Under the pieces are notes generated by a model. The model was not told where the DNA came from. It did not search any database and saw only the letters and a list, made by a program, of their open reading frames with translations. Both the position numbers and the translations under genes were made by a program. Positions 52,007 to 60,036 of a stretch of DNA of 64,000 bases are shown one piece after another; position 1 is the stretch's first letter; each line of letters starts with the position of its first letter. Source of the stretch: Planctomycetota bacterium (GTDB taxonomy: Bacteria > Planctomycetota > Phycisphaerae > Phycisphaerales > Phycisphaeraceae); contig JAJRXX010000017.1 in assembly GCA_024276075.1 (NCBI GenBank), positions 19,186-83,185 of the forward strand, given 5' to 3'.

Positions 52007-52453
52007 TTATACCGCCGCTACCGCCGCCACGGGCTGAGGCTGTTGTGCCTGGTGGGGGTGCTCGGGCCCACGGTAGACCTTCAGCTTCTTGAGCATGTGC
52101 CGTGCGATCTTATTCTTAGGCAGCATCCTGCGGACAGCGTTTTGGATCAATAACTCCGGCTTGTGCTCGAGCATCCACCGGTAGCTATATTGCTTGAGCC
52201 CGCCCGGGTGTCGGCTGTACGTCTTATAAAATTTCAGATCCAGCTTGGCTCCCGTGAGCTTGATCTTTTCAGCATTGACAACGATCACGAAGTCGCCCAC
52301 GTCGTGGTGGGGGGTGTACGTGGGCTTGTCTTTGCCCATCAGGGTCATCGCGATCTGTGTAGCCATTCGGCCCAGGACCTGATCTGTCGCGTCCACCGTT
52401 TGCCAGTGGCGTTGCACTTCACCATTTTTCGCTAGATACGTTTGACGGTTCAT
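52007..52453 (-). CDS. rplM: 50S ribosomal protein L13
   Basis: 148 residues from ATG 52453; an ATG six codons earlier (52471) is also in frame. Motifs: [45 protein letters not shown] and [24 protein letters not shown], followed by a Pro/Gln/Ala-rich tail after the conserved HPHQAQ. First gene of the rplM-rpsI operon. Confidence 0.97.
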   Translation of the reverse strand: MNRQTYLAKNGEVQRHWQTVDATDQVLGRMATQIAMTLMGKDKPTYTPHHDVGDFVIVVNAEKIKLTGAKLDLKFYKTYSRHPGGLKQYSYRWMLEHKPELLIQNAVRRMLPKNKIARHMLKKLKVYRGPEHPHQAQQPQPVAAVAAV

Positions 52454-52554
52454 CGGGGCATACCAATACATTTACATTCTAATTTTTGGTCAGAATCACT
52501 TAGTTTAGAGGGCTACCCGTATCTGTCAACCAACCGGGCATCTAGCAGCCGCAC

Positions 52555-52650
52555 ACGGTAGTGGTCGGTTTGAATCCGAGCCGAGCCGCGACCGTCAGGC
52601 AGCGGGCCTGCATTTAACCAAAGCCCACGTATTGCAATGCGTGGGGTCAT
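52555..52650. repeat. Family C core plus CCCACG...CGTGGG palindrome
   Basis: Holds CCGAGCCGCGACCGTCAGGC AGCGG followed by GCCCACGTATTGCAATGCGTGGG. It lies between rplM and the TetR-family gene. Confidence 0.6.
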
Positions 52651-52702
52651 CTTCTCTCACTTAGCCACGGGTGATGACACCTCCTGTAGCAGCTCATCGA
52701 GC

Positions 52703-53404
52703 TTACTGGACGCACACGGTCTCGGCGGTTTCTTCCTGGGCGGACGCCAGAGCAGTAGGGACGGTGGGCTCGACAGTGTCAGCGGATTTGGCCGCCTGGG
52801 CCCGTACCAGTTCCAGGGTCTCTCGGGCATCACGCCGGAGCATGACCGATCCGTGCAGAACCATCCAACACCGTTGTGCCACCTCTTCGCTGCCTAGCTG
52901 GACCGACCAGCACCCGATGATGCGGGTAACCACGTCTGGGATCCCTGGGATAGCTTGGATCGTGCGTGTCGCGTCGTGCTGGACATGGATCGCTACCGTA
53001 TGTGGGCTCAGGTCGCAGTCCGCCGCAGCCAGCCAGAACATCAGCCCGTATGACTGGAGGTCCTGCGTAGCCAATGAGTGGTACGCTCGCACCGCCTGAT
53101 CCATCGGGCACCCGGACTCGATCTGCTGGGCAGCGGGTTCCATGGCCTGTTGCGTCACCGTGTACAACAGCTCTCGCTTGTCGCGGAAGTATCGGTAGAC
53201 CGAGCCGACTGCGCACGACAGGCGCGCCGCAATTCGCCGGATCGTCGTCTGGTCGTAGCCCGTCTCATGCAGGCATGCTGCTGTCGCTTCGATGATCCGC
53301 TCACGGCTTAACGGAACCGCGCTGTTCGCAGCACGTGTTCCGGGTTCCGGTTCAGTATGAGTGGTTTGCAACGAGTTATCTCCTTCGTCTGGCACAGCAC
53401 CCAA
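52703..53404 (-). CDS. TetR family transcriptional regulator
   Basis: 233 residues. N-terminal helix-turn-helix (about 33-80): RERIIEATAACLHETGYDQTTIRRIAARLSCAVGSVYRYF-type sequence, ending DKRELLY, the canonical TetR fold. The ligand-binding half (about 85-205) is unique. A Thr/Ala/Glu-rich tail ends the protein. A leader of about 28 polar residues precedes the DNA-binding domain. No target gene adjoins it in an obvious divergent arrangement except the small membrane protein gene 440 bases away. Target unknown. Confidence 0.9.
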   Translation of the reverse strand: MGAVPDEGDNSLQTTHTEPEPGTRAANSAVPLSRERIIEATAACLHETGYDQTTIRRIAARLSCAVGSVYRYFRDKRELLYTVTQQAMEPAAQQIESGCPMDQAVRAYHSLATQDLQSYGLMFWLAAADCDLSPHTVAIHVQHDATRTIQAIPGIPDVVTRIIGCWSVQLGSEEVAQRCWMVLHGSVMLRRDARETLELVRAQAAKSADTVEPTVPTALASAQEETAETVCVQ

Positions 53405-53846
53405 TCTGCGTTGTCATGCCGGATGTGTCAAGTCGATCAGTGAGATGCGTTGCAATCATCGACACGCCGCATGGTTCTATCGCCGACGTTTTGACTAGAA
53501 CGGTTCCAGTTTGGCAACAGCAGTGAGCGTATAAAAATCGTTGCCAGCCAAATCTCGGTCGTGTTTTAATTTTGAATCCGAGCGTTACCATGACGAGCCG
53601 CTCTCCGTCAGGGAGCGGGCCTTTTTTGTCTTAATACGTGTTAAAAGTTCATTGTTACCAACGTCTTAAGCAACGAACCACCATCAATATTCAGATTGAC
53701 CCACTATCGACACCTCTAAAAATCCGAAAAAAGCTTTGGATTTTGATAAATTCGGTTATCATGTAGCCATCATATTTTGTTGGTATTCAGTTCGCATTCG
53801 TGATGCATGTATTCATTTCATCATTTCCTAATTTGGGAGCGTCGTT
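53405..53846. promoter_or_regulatory. Intergenic region upstream of the 38-residue protein
   Basis: Contains a family C-type core (ATGACGAGCCGCTCTCCGTC, near 53590) and an AT-rich segment 53640-53830 with an AAAATCC/GGATTTT hairpin near 53715. A plausible promoter (TTTGGA ... TTATCAT near 53738-53763) precedes GGGAG at 53835. Confidence 0.4.
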
Positions 53847-53963
53847 ATGTCTGAGAGTCATTTCAAGATCGAGGATCACCCGCGACCACTCTTTGCAGTG
53901 ATGGGCGTGTTTGTGATCGGGTTTTATTACGCGATTTATGTACTACTCAAAATAGTTTTCTAA
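53847..53963 (+). CDS. Small single-helix membrane protein, 38 residues
   Basis: ATG 53847 to TAA 53961-53963, preceded by GGGAG at 53835-53839. The polar N-terminus (MSESHFKIEDHPRPLF) is followed by one hydrophobic helix (AVMGVFVIGFYYAIYVLLKIVF) with aromatic residues. The N-terminus is probably cytoplasmic. Lower G+C than neighbours. Too short for standard gene callers. No family recognised. Support comes from the ribosome site, the clean amphipathic/hydrophobic organisation and the AT-rich upstream region. Confidence 0.6.
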   Translation: MSESHFKIEDHPRPLFAVMGVFVIGFYYAIYVLLKIVF

Positions 53964-53984
53964 TCGCGCAGATATTCTCAATTG

Positions 53985-54090
53985 ACCGGTGGCGTACGCA
54001 ACGAGCTGCTCTCCGTCAGCGAGCGGGCAATTTGTTGTAACCAAACGCTACAGATGTGTAGGGTCCGCTGTGCGGACCATCCGATTGGTC
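53985..54090. repeat. Family C-type core and GGTCCGC palindrome
   Basis: ACGAGCTGCTCTCCGTCAGC GAGCGGG, then AACCAAACGCTACAG, then TAGGGTCCGCTGTGCGGACC (54058-54077), a palindrome also present at 23872 and 62476. Confidence 0.6.
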
Positions 54091-54096
54091 TTGCCT

Positions 54097-54225
54097 TAGA
54101 TCACTTGGCGTAATTAATCTCCATTGGCCGGGTGGCACGGCTTGCTTGCAAGCCGTGAAATACAGATGCCTGTTACACCACCTACGATCCAATCAAAATG
54201 GATAATATTGACGCCAGTTGCTCTA
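54097..54225. repeat. Family A TA-flanked palindromic element, copy 6
   Basis: Ends GATCACTTGGCGTAATTAAT and GACGCCAGTTGCTC between TA; central hairpin intact. It lies downstream of ilvD. Confidence 0.85.
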
Positions 54226-54299
54226 GATCACAGCGATCCACATCGAGGTGAATCGCCAGTTATGGGTATGTCGTAAACGCTTGCGTTTACGCGCAGCGA

Positions 54300-56009
54300 T
54301 TACTCGTCCGTGACGCAGCCCTCGGATGCCGACTTCACGCTCTTGATGTACTTGTAGAGCGTGCCCCGCGTAGCCTTGTAGGGCGGTGGGGTCCACGCTG
54401 CCAAGCGGGTGGTCAATTCTTCGTCTGATACATCGACCTCGATGAGGTTACGCGTCGCGTCGATGGTGATCTTGTCGCCGTCTTTGACCAGAGCAATGGG
54501 GCCACCCTCCTGAGCCTCGGGTGTGACGTGCCCGACGATGAACCCGTGCGACCCGCCCGAGAACCGCCCGTCCGTCATCAGCGCCACGTCCATGCCAAGC
54601 CCAGCACCCATGATCGCAGACGTTGGCGTGAGCATCTCAGGCATCCCCGGGCCACCCTTAGGCCCTTCGTACCGGATGATCACCACGTCGCCCTTGCCGA
54701 TCCGTTTCTGCTCCAACGCAGCGAGCATGTCTTCCTCAGAGTCGTAGCACTTGGCGTTGCCGGTAAACGACAACCCTTCTTTGCCGGTGATCTTCGCCAC
54801 CGCACCCGTGGGCGCGAGATTGCCCTTGAGAATCTGGATATGCCCCGACGCCTTGATCGGCACATCAAACGGGCGGATGACGTCCTGCCCAGGCTCCAGG
54901 CCTGGCAGGTCGCGCAGGTTTTCCGCTACCGTCTTACCCGTCACCGTCAGGCAATCACCGTGTAGCAAGCCCTTTTCGAGTAGCAGCTTCATCACCGCCG
55001 GCGTGCCACCCGCCTTGTGCAGGTCTTCCTGCACGTACTTGCCACTGGGCTTGAGGTCTGCGAGCATCGGCACCCGGTCGCTGATCGCCTGGAAGTCGTC
55101 GATCGTCAGCGGCACGCCCACCGCCTTGGCCATTGCGATCAGGTGCAGCACCGCATTCGTCGAGCCGCCCAGAGCGATGACCACCGTAAAGGCATTCTCA
55201 AACGCCTGCCGCGTCATCACGTCGCGAGGCTTAATATCACGCTCCAGAAGCACTCGCACCGCAGCACCCGCACGCAGGCACTCTTCGAGCTTCCCCGGGT
55301 CCTCCGCCGGTATCGACGAACTGTACAGCAGCGACATCCCCATCGCCTCGATCGCACTGGCCATGGTATTCGCCGTGTACATACCCCCGCACGCACCCGC
55401 TCCGGGGCACGCGTGGTGGACGATCTCCTCACGCTGCTCGTCGGTGATCGTATGGGTTAGAAATTGTCCGTACGACTGGAACGCCGAGACGATATCCACC
55501 TCGTCCCCACCCCCGCCGCCCGTACCCGCCGCTAGGCTCGGGCAGTGGCCCGCACGGATCGTCCCGCCGTAGATCATCAGCGACGGACGATTGAGCCTGC
55601 CCATCGCGATGATGCAGCCCGGCATGTTCTTGTCGCACCCCGGTATTGAGATATTCGCGTCGTACCACTGGGCGCTCATGATCGTCTCGATCGAGTCAGC
55701 GATGATGTCGCGCGACTGTAGCGAGTAGCTCATGCCCTCGGTGCCCATGGAGATGCCGTCGCTCACGCCGATGGTGTTGAACCGCATGCCCACCAGCCCC
55801 ACAGTCGTGACACCTTCCTTGACCTTCGCCGCCAGGTCGTTCAGGTGCATGTTGCACGTGTTGCCTTCGAACCACATCGACCCGATGCCCACCTGAGGCT
55901 TGTGCATGTCCGCTTCGGTGAGCCCGGTGCCGTAGAGCATCGCTTGCGACGCGCCCTGCGACTTCACTTCCGTAATGCGTGACGAGTATTTGTTGAGCTT
56001 CTGGGGCAT
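54300..56009 (-). CDS. ilvD: Dihydroxy-acid dehydratase
   Basis: 569 residues. Iron-sulfur cluster cysteines in GNTCNMHL and [12 protein letters not shown] plus the later [50 protein letters not shown] and the C-terminal [13 protein letters not shown] are all as in IlvD. It converts 2,3-dihydroxy-3-methylbutanoate (and the isoleucine analogue) to the 2-keto acid in branched-chain amino acid synthesis. Monocistronic in appearance. Clear identification. Confidence 0.97.
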   Translation of the reverse strand: MPQKLNKYSSRITEVKSQGASQAMLYGTGLTEADMHKPQVGIGSMWFEGNTCNMHLNDLAAKVKEGVTTVGLVGMRFNTIGVSDGISMGTEGMSYSLQSRDIIADSIETIMSAQWYDANISIPGCDKNMPGCIIAMGRLNRPSLMIYGGTIRAGHCPSLAAGTGGGGGDEVDIVSAFQSYGQFLTHTITDEQREEIVHHACPGAGACGGMYTANTMASAIEAMGMSLLYSSSIPAEDPGKLEECLRAGAAVRVLLERDIKPRDVMTRQAFENAFTVVIALGGSTNAVLHLIAMAKAVGVPLTIDDFQAISDRVPMLADLKPSGKYVQEDLHKAGGTPAVMKLLLEKGLLHGDCLTVTGKTVAENLRDLPGLEPGQDVIRPFDVPIKASGHIQILKGNLAPTGAVAKITGKEGLSFTGNAKCYDSEEDMLAALEQKRIGKGDVVIIRYEGPKGGPGMPEMLTPTSAIMGAGLGMDVALMTDGRFSGGSHGFIVGHVTPEAQEGGPIALVKDGDKITIDATRNLIEVDVSDEELTTRLAAWTPPPYKATRGTLYKYIKSVKSASEGCVTDE

Positions 56010-56127
56010 AAGAATAATTCCGCGAATTTAATCGTTGGTTCTTTGAGAGTTCAATAGCAAATGCACACGTGATCGGTAGTCACCACTACGGCATGTTTCA
56101 GATGCTAGGTGTTCAGAAGATTCTTTC

Positions 56128-56649
56128 TTAAGGCACCGCGACCTCGATGCCGGCATCTGGTATGCGGAAGTACGAGACGAACGTCATATTGCTGTACGCC
56201 CAAGGAGCATAGTGCGAGGGGTTATTGTTATCCAAGAGGTCGACCAATGATTCGTTTTTGATGTAGACATAGCGGTTTAGATTGGTATGAAGTAGGTTGT
56301 ATTTGATGGTTCCCCCGTTGCCGTCTTTCCAGCTCCACCGGTTTAGATGGCCGTCCCTGCGCATCCAGTGGAAGCCGATATTGTTAGCTAAGAGAGCCAC
56401 AACGTAATGGCCTGGTGTATCGGCTGGAGGTGCCGCGGTTGTACCGGCGACTTGGGCGGCACCATCGGCGATCGCTCCTGCGATCAGGGCTTGGTGGTAG
56501 TTGGCGCCCGCATTCGGGAGAGCCGGATTGCCCGCTGCGGCGCCAGGGACGGCCGTGCCGACACCGGCGTGTTGACATTTACAAGCGTAGCCATAGCAAT
56601 TGGAATCGTGACTCCACTGCAACTCTTCTAATGTTCCTAATGGTGGCAT
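56128..56649 (-). CDS. Small protein with papain-like Cys/His pattern, unknown function
   Basis: 173 residues with no signal peptide; GGAG-type ribosome site 8 bases upstream. Starts MPPLGTLEELQWSHDSNCYGYACKC. The NCYGYAC segment followed by GFHWMRRDGHLNRWSWKDG resembles, from memory, a family of uncharacterised bacterial proteins with an N-C-Y-(x)-Y-A start and a later (D/F)HWYR...W-S-H-K-P-G-type motif, possibly cysteine peptidase-like. A second candidate histidine precedes VVALLANN. G+C is lower than neighbours. No partner gene identified. Function not assigned. Confidence 0.6.
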   Translation of the reverse strand: MPPLGTLEELQWSHDSNCYGYACKCQHAGVGTAVPGAAAGNPALPNAGANYHQALIAGAIADGAAQVAGTTAAPPADTPGHYVVALLANNIGFHWMRRDGHLNRWSWKDGNGGTIKYNLLHTNLNRYVYIKNESLVDLLDNNNPSHYAPWAYSNMTFVSYFRIPDAGIEVAVP

Positions 56650-56694
56650 GATTAATCTCCTGTTCCCTCTTCAGCTTAAATTTTGTGACGAGTA

Positions 56695-57366
56695 TTATAC
56701 CGCTCGTCGCGTCGGATTTAGTAGCAAATTATCGTGGCCGGGGATGATCACGTCCGCGATCTCGACCGCTTCCATAAAGCTTTCGCCCGCCTGTTCTGTG
56801 TCGTACGCGCCCTTGAGCACACGCCCCTGCTCGAGGTGTTCGATGGTTGCCATCGAGTCGCCAGCGATCAGCGTTGTGTAGTTAAGGTGACTCAGCAGCA
56901 GCCCGCACGTCCCAGGGCTAAAGCCCGGCAGCGGGAACAGGTCTACTTGCTCAGCAATGCGGTCCGGTGCAGCCGTGAACCGTCCCAGGGTCTCGATCTC
57001 CTGCTGTAGCAACCGCCGTGTCTCGGGGTCGTGGTCCTGCTTCATCGACTCGATCAGGTGTTGGCCGACGCTCTCACGCTCCATTTCACTGATCAGCCAG
57101 CGTGCGTGGTCAAACGCAGCCAGCCCCCTGCGGTGAGCCGGGCGGTAGTTCGTCAGGAACACGTCCGTCACCGCTGACGGGTCCAGCCCAGCCCGCTCTT
57201 GTAGCCGAGCGACGATCACCTGTGCCGGCAGCCCCGGGTCGACCAGGATCACATGTTCCCCGCTACGGATCAGCGTCGTGGTCGCGTGAGCTGTGCGAAG
57301 CTGCCCCTGTTCGTTCCACAGCTCGTGGCTACTCAACGCACCGATACTGATTACGCGGTAGTCCAT
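56695..57366 (-). CDS. Metallo-beta-lactamase-fold protein with degenerate metal site
   Basis: 223 residues. Fold signs: HVILVDPGLPAQVIVARL, VFLTNYRPAHRRGL, LPLPGFSPGTCGLLL-type, LIAGDSMATIEH and VIIPGHDNLLL. The usual HxHxDH motif is replaced by NYRPAH, so only the last His of that motif remains, while the later GDS(M) aspartate and the GHD histidine are kept. Metal binding is probably altered or lost. The family occurs in planctomycetes. Reaction unknown. Separated by 45 bases from the next gene on the same strand (56649). Confidence 0.75.
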   Translation of the reverse strand: MDYRVISIGALSSHELWNEQGQLRTAHATTTLIRSGEHVILVDPGLPAQVIVARLQERAGLDPSAVTDVFLTNYRPAHRRGLAAFDHARWLISEMERESVGQHLIESMKQDHDPETRRLLQQEIETLGRFTAAPDRIAEQVDLFPLPGFSPGTCGLLLSHLNYTTLIAGDSMATIEHLEQGRVLKGAYDTEQAGESFMEAVEIADVIIPGHDNLLLNPTRRAV

Positions 57367-57452
57367 GACTTAATGGGCACTAATTAAAATTGAAATATTC
57401 AAAGCCGCGTCCCGTAGCGGTCTCTCAGCCTCATCGAGCAAGCCCACACCCG

Positions 57453-58004
57453 TCACTCCTTAAAACCATCAACACGCAGACGCGCAATGTCCTTGCCGAG
57501 CTCTTCTTTTTTCCGCTTGAGCCGTTCGAGTACCAACGGCGGTAGCAATCGGTGCAGCCGCTCGACGTCGCCTCCTGCTGCGATCTGCCGGATCAAGCTC
57601 GAACTGGTAAACGCGTACGGCTCAGCCGTCATGATGAAGACCGTTTCGATATCCGCTACCGCCCGGTTCGTCAGCGCCAGTTGGAACTCAAAGTTCAGGT
57701 CCGTCACGTTCCGCAGGCCACGCAGGATCGCCGTCGCGCCCACCCGCCGAGCGTAGTCCACGGTCAGCCCGTCGTACGAGTCCACGGTGACGTTATTCAG
57801 TCGGCCGTCCCCCTCGCTGATGAGCCGACGAGCCATCTCCACCCGCTCGGACATGTCGAATAGTTCCCGTTTAACCGGGTTTCGGCTAATCGCCACGATC
57901 AAGCGGTCAAACAACATATGACCACGCCGGATCACGTCCATGTGCCCGTTGGTCAGCGGGTCAAACGTCCCCGGGAACAACCCTATCTTCGTGCCGTCGC
58001 TCAT
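57453..58004 (-). CDS. coaD: Phosphopantetheine adenylyltransferase
   Basis: 183 residues from ATG 58004; an upstream in-frame start at 58049 adds an implausible leader. Nucleotidyltransferase motif LFPGTFDPLTNGHMDVI (T/HxGH), RNPVKRELF, GLTVDYARRVGATAILRGLRNVTDLNFE and FTSSSLIRQIAAGG (ISSTxxR equivalent). A C-terminal helical tail (ERLKRKKEELGKDI) makes it about 20 residues longer than usual. Penultimate step of coenzyme A synthesis. Confidence 0.96.
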   Translation of the reverse strand: MSDGTKIGLFPGTFDPLTNGHMDVIRRGHMLFDRLIVAISRNPVKRELFDMSERVEMARRLISEGDGRLNNVTVDSYDGLTVDYARRVGATAILRGLRNVTDLNFEFQLALTNRAVADIETVFIMTAEPYAFTSSSLIRQIAAGGDVERLHRLLPPLVLERLKRKKEELGKDIARLRVDGFKE

Positions 58005-58211
58005 TACAGCCCGAGTATAGCAAGGCTCAGGGCCGCGGGGGCTTGCCAATCCGCACAGCCGTCACAGCCACCCCAGCCGACCGGCCTGGTCAATATTTCG
58101 AGCCACAACGATTGATTGTGGTGCCCCTGAATTCGTTAGTTGGGGTGAGTTAAGCCCACGCTCCGGACGGCGTGGCAGAGAGTCGAAGAAAATTCAGGCG
58201 GAGGTGAGTTA

Positions 58212-58730
58212 ATGATGGTTAGAAAACTACTGACAATTTTGGCCGTGGCATCGCTGGGCGTCTCGCCGACATGGGCGGGCACCGATTCAGCAGACAACGC
58301 AGCTTCGCAAGAGTTCAACCTCTTGTTCAGCTACGAGTTTACCGAAGCGGACCTGCAAAAACTTGAGAAATCGTCCGTGACCCACAGCACCGCGCTTCCT
58401 GACGACTACACCGTCGCCGCTTCCAACGCTGTGGCAGCACTAGGTGATAGCGATAACAACCAGCTTGTGCAGTGGACCGGCGCCGACGGTAAATCCTGGT
58501 CAATCTCAATCGACCGGGCATTGAACGCTTCCGAGCAGCCCCTGCACATCAGCACGCCGCTGGTCGAAGCCATGCACACGTTCGGCGAAGACGCTCACGA
58601 GCTCGACACATCCCTGAACGCAGGCGTCAGCGCGATACCCGAGCCCGCGACCCTGGGCGTTCTCATATTCGGCATTGCCCTGGTGCACCGCCACGTACGC
58701 CGCGACCGCAGAGGTAAAGGTACAGCGTAA
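58212..58730 (+). CDS. Short PEP-CTERM exported protein
   Basis: 172 residues from ATG 58212 (GGAGGTG at 58200-58206). Signal peptide 1-23 (LLTILAVASLGVSPTWA), a body of about 120 residues rich in Asp/Ser/Leu (FTEADLQKLEKSSVTHSTAL), and a PEP-CTERM tail AIPEPATLGVLIFGIALVHRHV followed by RRDRR. Function of the body unknown. A strong terminator follows at 58810. Confidence 0.85.
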   Translation: MMVRKLLTILAVASLGVSPTWAGTDSADNAASQEFNLLFSYEFTEADLQKLEKSSVTHSTALPDDYTVAASNAVAALGDSDNNQLVQWTGADGKSWSISIDRALNASEQPLHISTPLVEAMHTFGEDAHELDTSLNAGVSAIPEPATLGVLIFGIALVHRHVRRDRRGKGTA

Positions 58731-58809
58731 GACACAAGAAGAAGTAATCGGTTTTGGCGCGCGTCACGCCGCTGCCTTAGCCGAGATTAACCAAGCTTTG
58801 CCCTGGATC

Positions 58810-58853
58810 GGGCCTCGAACCGGATTGCCTCCCCGGTCGAGGCCCATTTTTTT
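58810..58853 (+). terminator. Rho-independent terminator
   Basis: GGGCCTCGAACCGG and CCGGTCGAGGCCC form a 13-pair stem with a 9-base loop, followed by ATTTTTTT. It lies 80 bases after the PEP-CTERM gene. Confidence 0.9.
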
Positions 58854-58870
58854 ATCCCAGCCGCGATTGA

Positions 58871-59030
58871 AGCCCACGCATTGCAATGTGTGAGGCTTTC
58901 CCCCATTTAGCCCCGGGTGAACACACCCGGGGCCACGCCGGACACCTCGGCTTATACGCATTCCATTTTAATCCTTGTGCTTACAGAACGAGCCGCGATC
59001 GTCAGGGAGCGGGCTTCTTTGCTGCGATTG
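58871..59030. repeat. Cluster of three dispersed palindromes
   Basis: CCCACGCATTGCAATGTGTG (58873), then TTTAGCCCCGGGTGAACACA-CCCGGGGC (58907-58933), then a family C core ACGAGCCGCGATCGTCAGGG AGCGGG (near 58988). The first two recur as a pair at 59941-60003 and 62387-62458. Confidence 0.7.
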
Positions 59031-59075
59031 AAGCACGAGAATTAATTGGAGTGCGGCTTATCCGTAGACGCCGGA

Positions 59076-59672
59076 TCAGCCGCTGGCGATCGTCGCATTT
59101 GTCGTAGTGTTTTTGACCGACCAGTTTGTCGTGGGTGCGGGAACATTCAGAGGAATACACGTCTGAATAAATATTTTGCTCTTGGGTTCGTCCCGATCGA
59201 CGATGATTCGTACACCAGTGGTAGCCGTCGACTGAGCCGTCGGGGCGGCACCTTTTTTGACATACGTCACGCTCGGCGCCATCGTCCCGGGCAGGAACCC
59301 CGCCTCTTTGATATTCGCTACTTGAAGGACCATCCTCAGTGGTTTTCCACTGTGCGCCGCGTTGTCGAATTCCGCCAGTGCGGTTTGCCCAGCCGTTGAA
59401 TTCAGCGCCTCTACTGCCGCCGACGATTGTGTGATCAGACTCGGGAACATAGAACTGGCGCCCGGCAATTTTTTGGCTTGATTTTTAGTGAGTCCGCTGA
59501 TATCAACACGAGCCGCCAGAGCCGTTTTGGTCATTCCCTCTCCGCCACCAATCGATTTGGCGTGCAAACCACGCGAGTGCGCCGGGGCACCGGTCACCGG
59601 CGACGCGACCCCTTCCGCGTTACGCAGCATTTCTCGAATTTCATAGCTCTCATATTGTCGTGAATACGCCAT
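59076..59672 (-). CDS. Candidate RNase-toxin-like protein (bacterial RNase A-like pattern), tentative
   Basis: 198 residues, no signal peptide, ribosome site GGAG upstream on the minus strand. Three blocks, from memory, resemble the C-terminal RNase A-like domains of polymorphic toxins: GLHAKSIGGGEGMTKTALAARV (conserved His, then the L-x-x-R-(L/V) helix), ASSMFPSLITQSSAAVEAL (A-S-(S/T)-x-F), and VRIIVDRDEPKSKIFIQTCIP (beta strand with an I-x-T-x-(Y/I)-P end). Order and spacing fit, but identity is low and one catalytic His/Tyr cannot be confirmed. No secretion N-terminus or adjacent immunity gene is obvious. Lower G+C than its neighbours. Alternative: unrelated hypothetical protein. Confidence 0.55.
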   Translation of the reverse strand: MAYSRQYESYEIREMLRNAEGVASPVTGAPAHSRGLHAKSIGGGEGMTKTALAARVDISGLTKNQAKKLPGASSMFPSLITQSSAAVEALNSTAGQTALAEFDNAAHSGKPLRMVLQVANIKEAGFLPGTMAPSVTYVKKGAAPTAQSTATTGVRIIVDRDEPKSKIFIQTCIPLNVPAPTTNWSVKNTTTNATIASG

Positions 59673-60036
59673 GGTAAATCTCCTCGCCTTTTAATTACGG
59701 TGATTCTTGTTGTCCCAATTTGAGTCAAGCCATGCGGTGGAGCGGTTGAGTCAAATTATTTCCCCTTTGACTCACTCCTATTTCACCATTAATGAATGAA
59801 CAATCCACAATCTTACCGGCAACGTTGAATTCTGCCAAGACTTTTCTGTTATGTAATGCAACGGGGTCGTGTCCTAGTTTGAATCCGAGCGTCATCGCCA
59901 CCTGCGCCGCTCTCCATCAGGGAGTGGGCCTGCCTTCAACCGAAGCTCACGTATTGCAATGCGTGAGTCCCCATTTAGCCCCGGGTGAATACACCCGGGG
60001 CATCCCCACACCGTCGATGTCCACTAAGATTATGGC
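59673..60036. other. Intergenic region with dispersed palindromes before recG
   Basis: No gene. It holds a degenerate family C core (GCCGCTCTCCATCAGGGAGT, near 59909) and the palindrome pair CTCACGTATTGCAATGCGTGAG (59943) and TTTAGCCCCGGGTGAATACA-CCCGGGGC (59975-60002). recG starts 34 bases later without a clear ribosome site. Confidence 0.6.
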
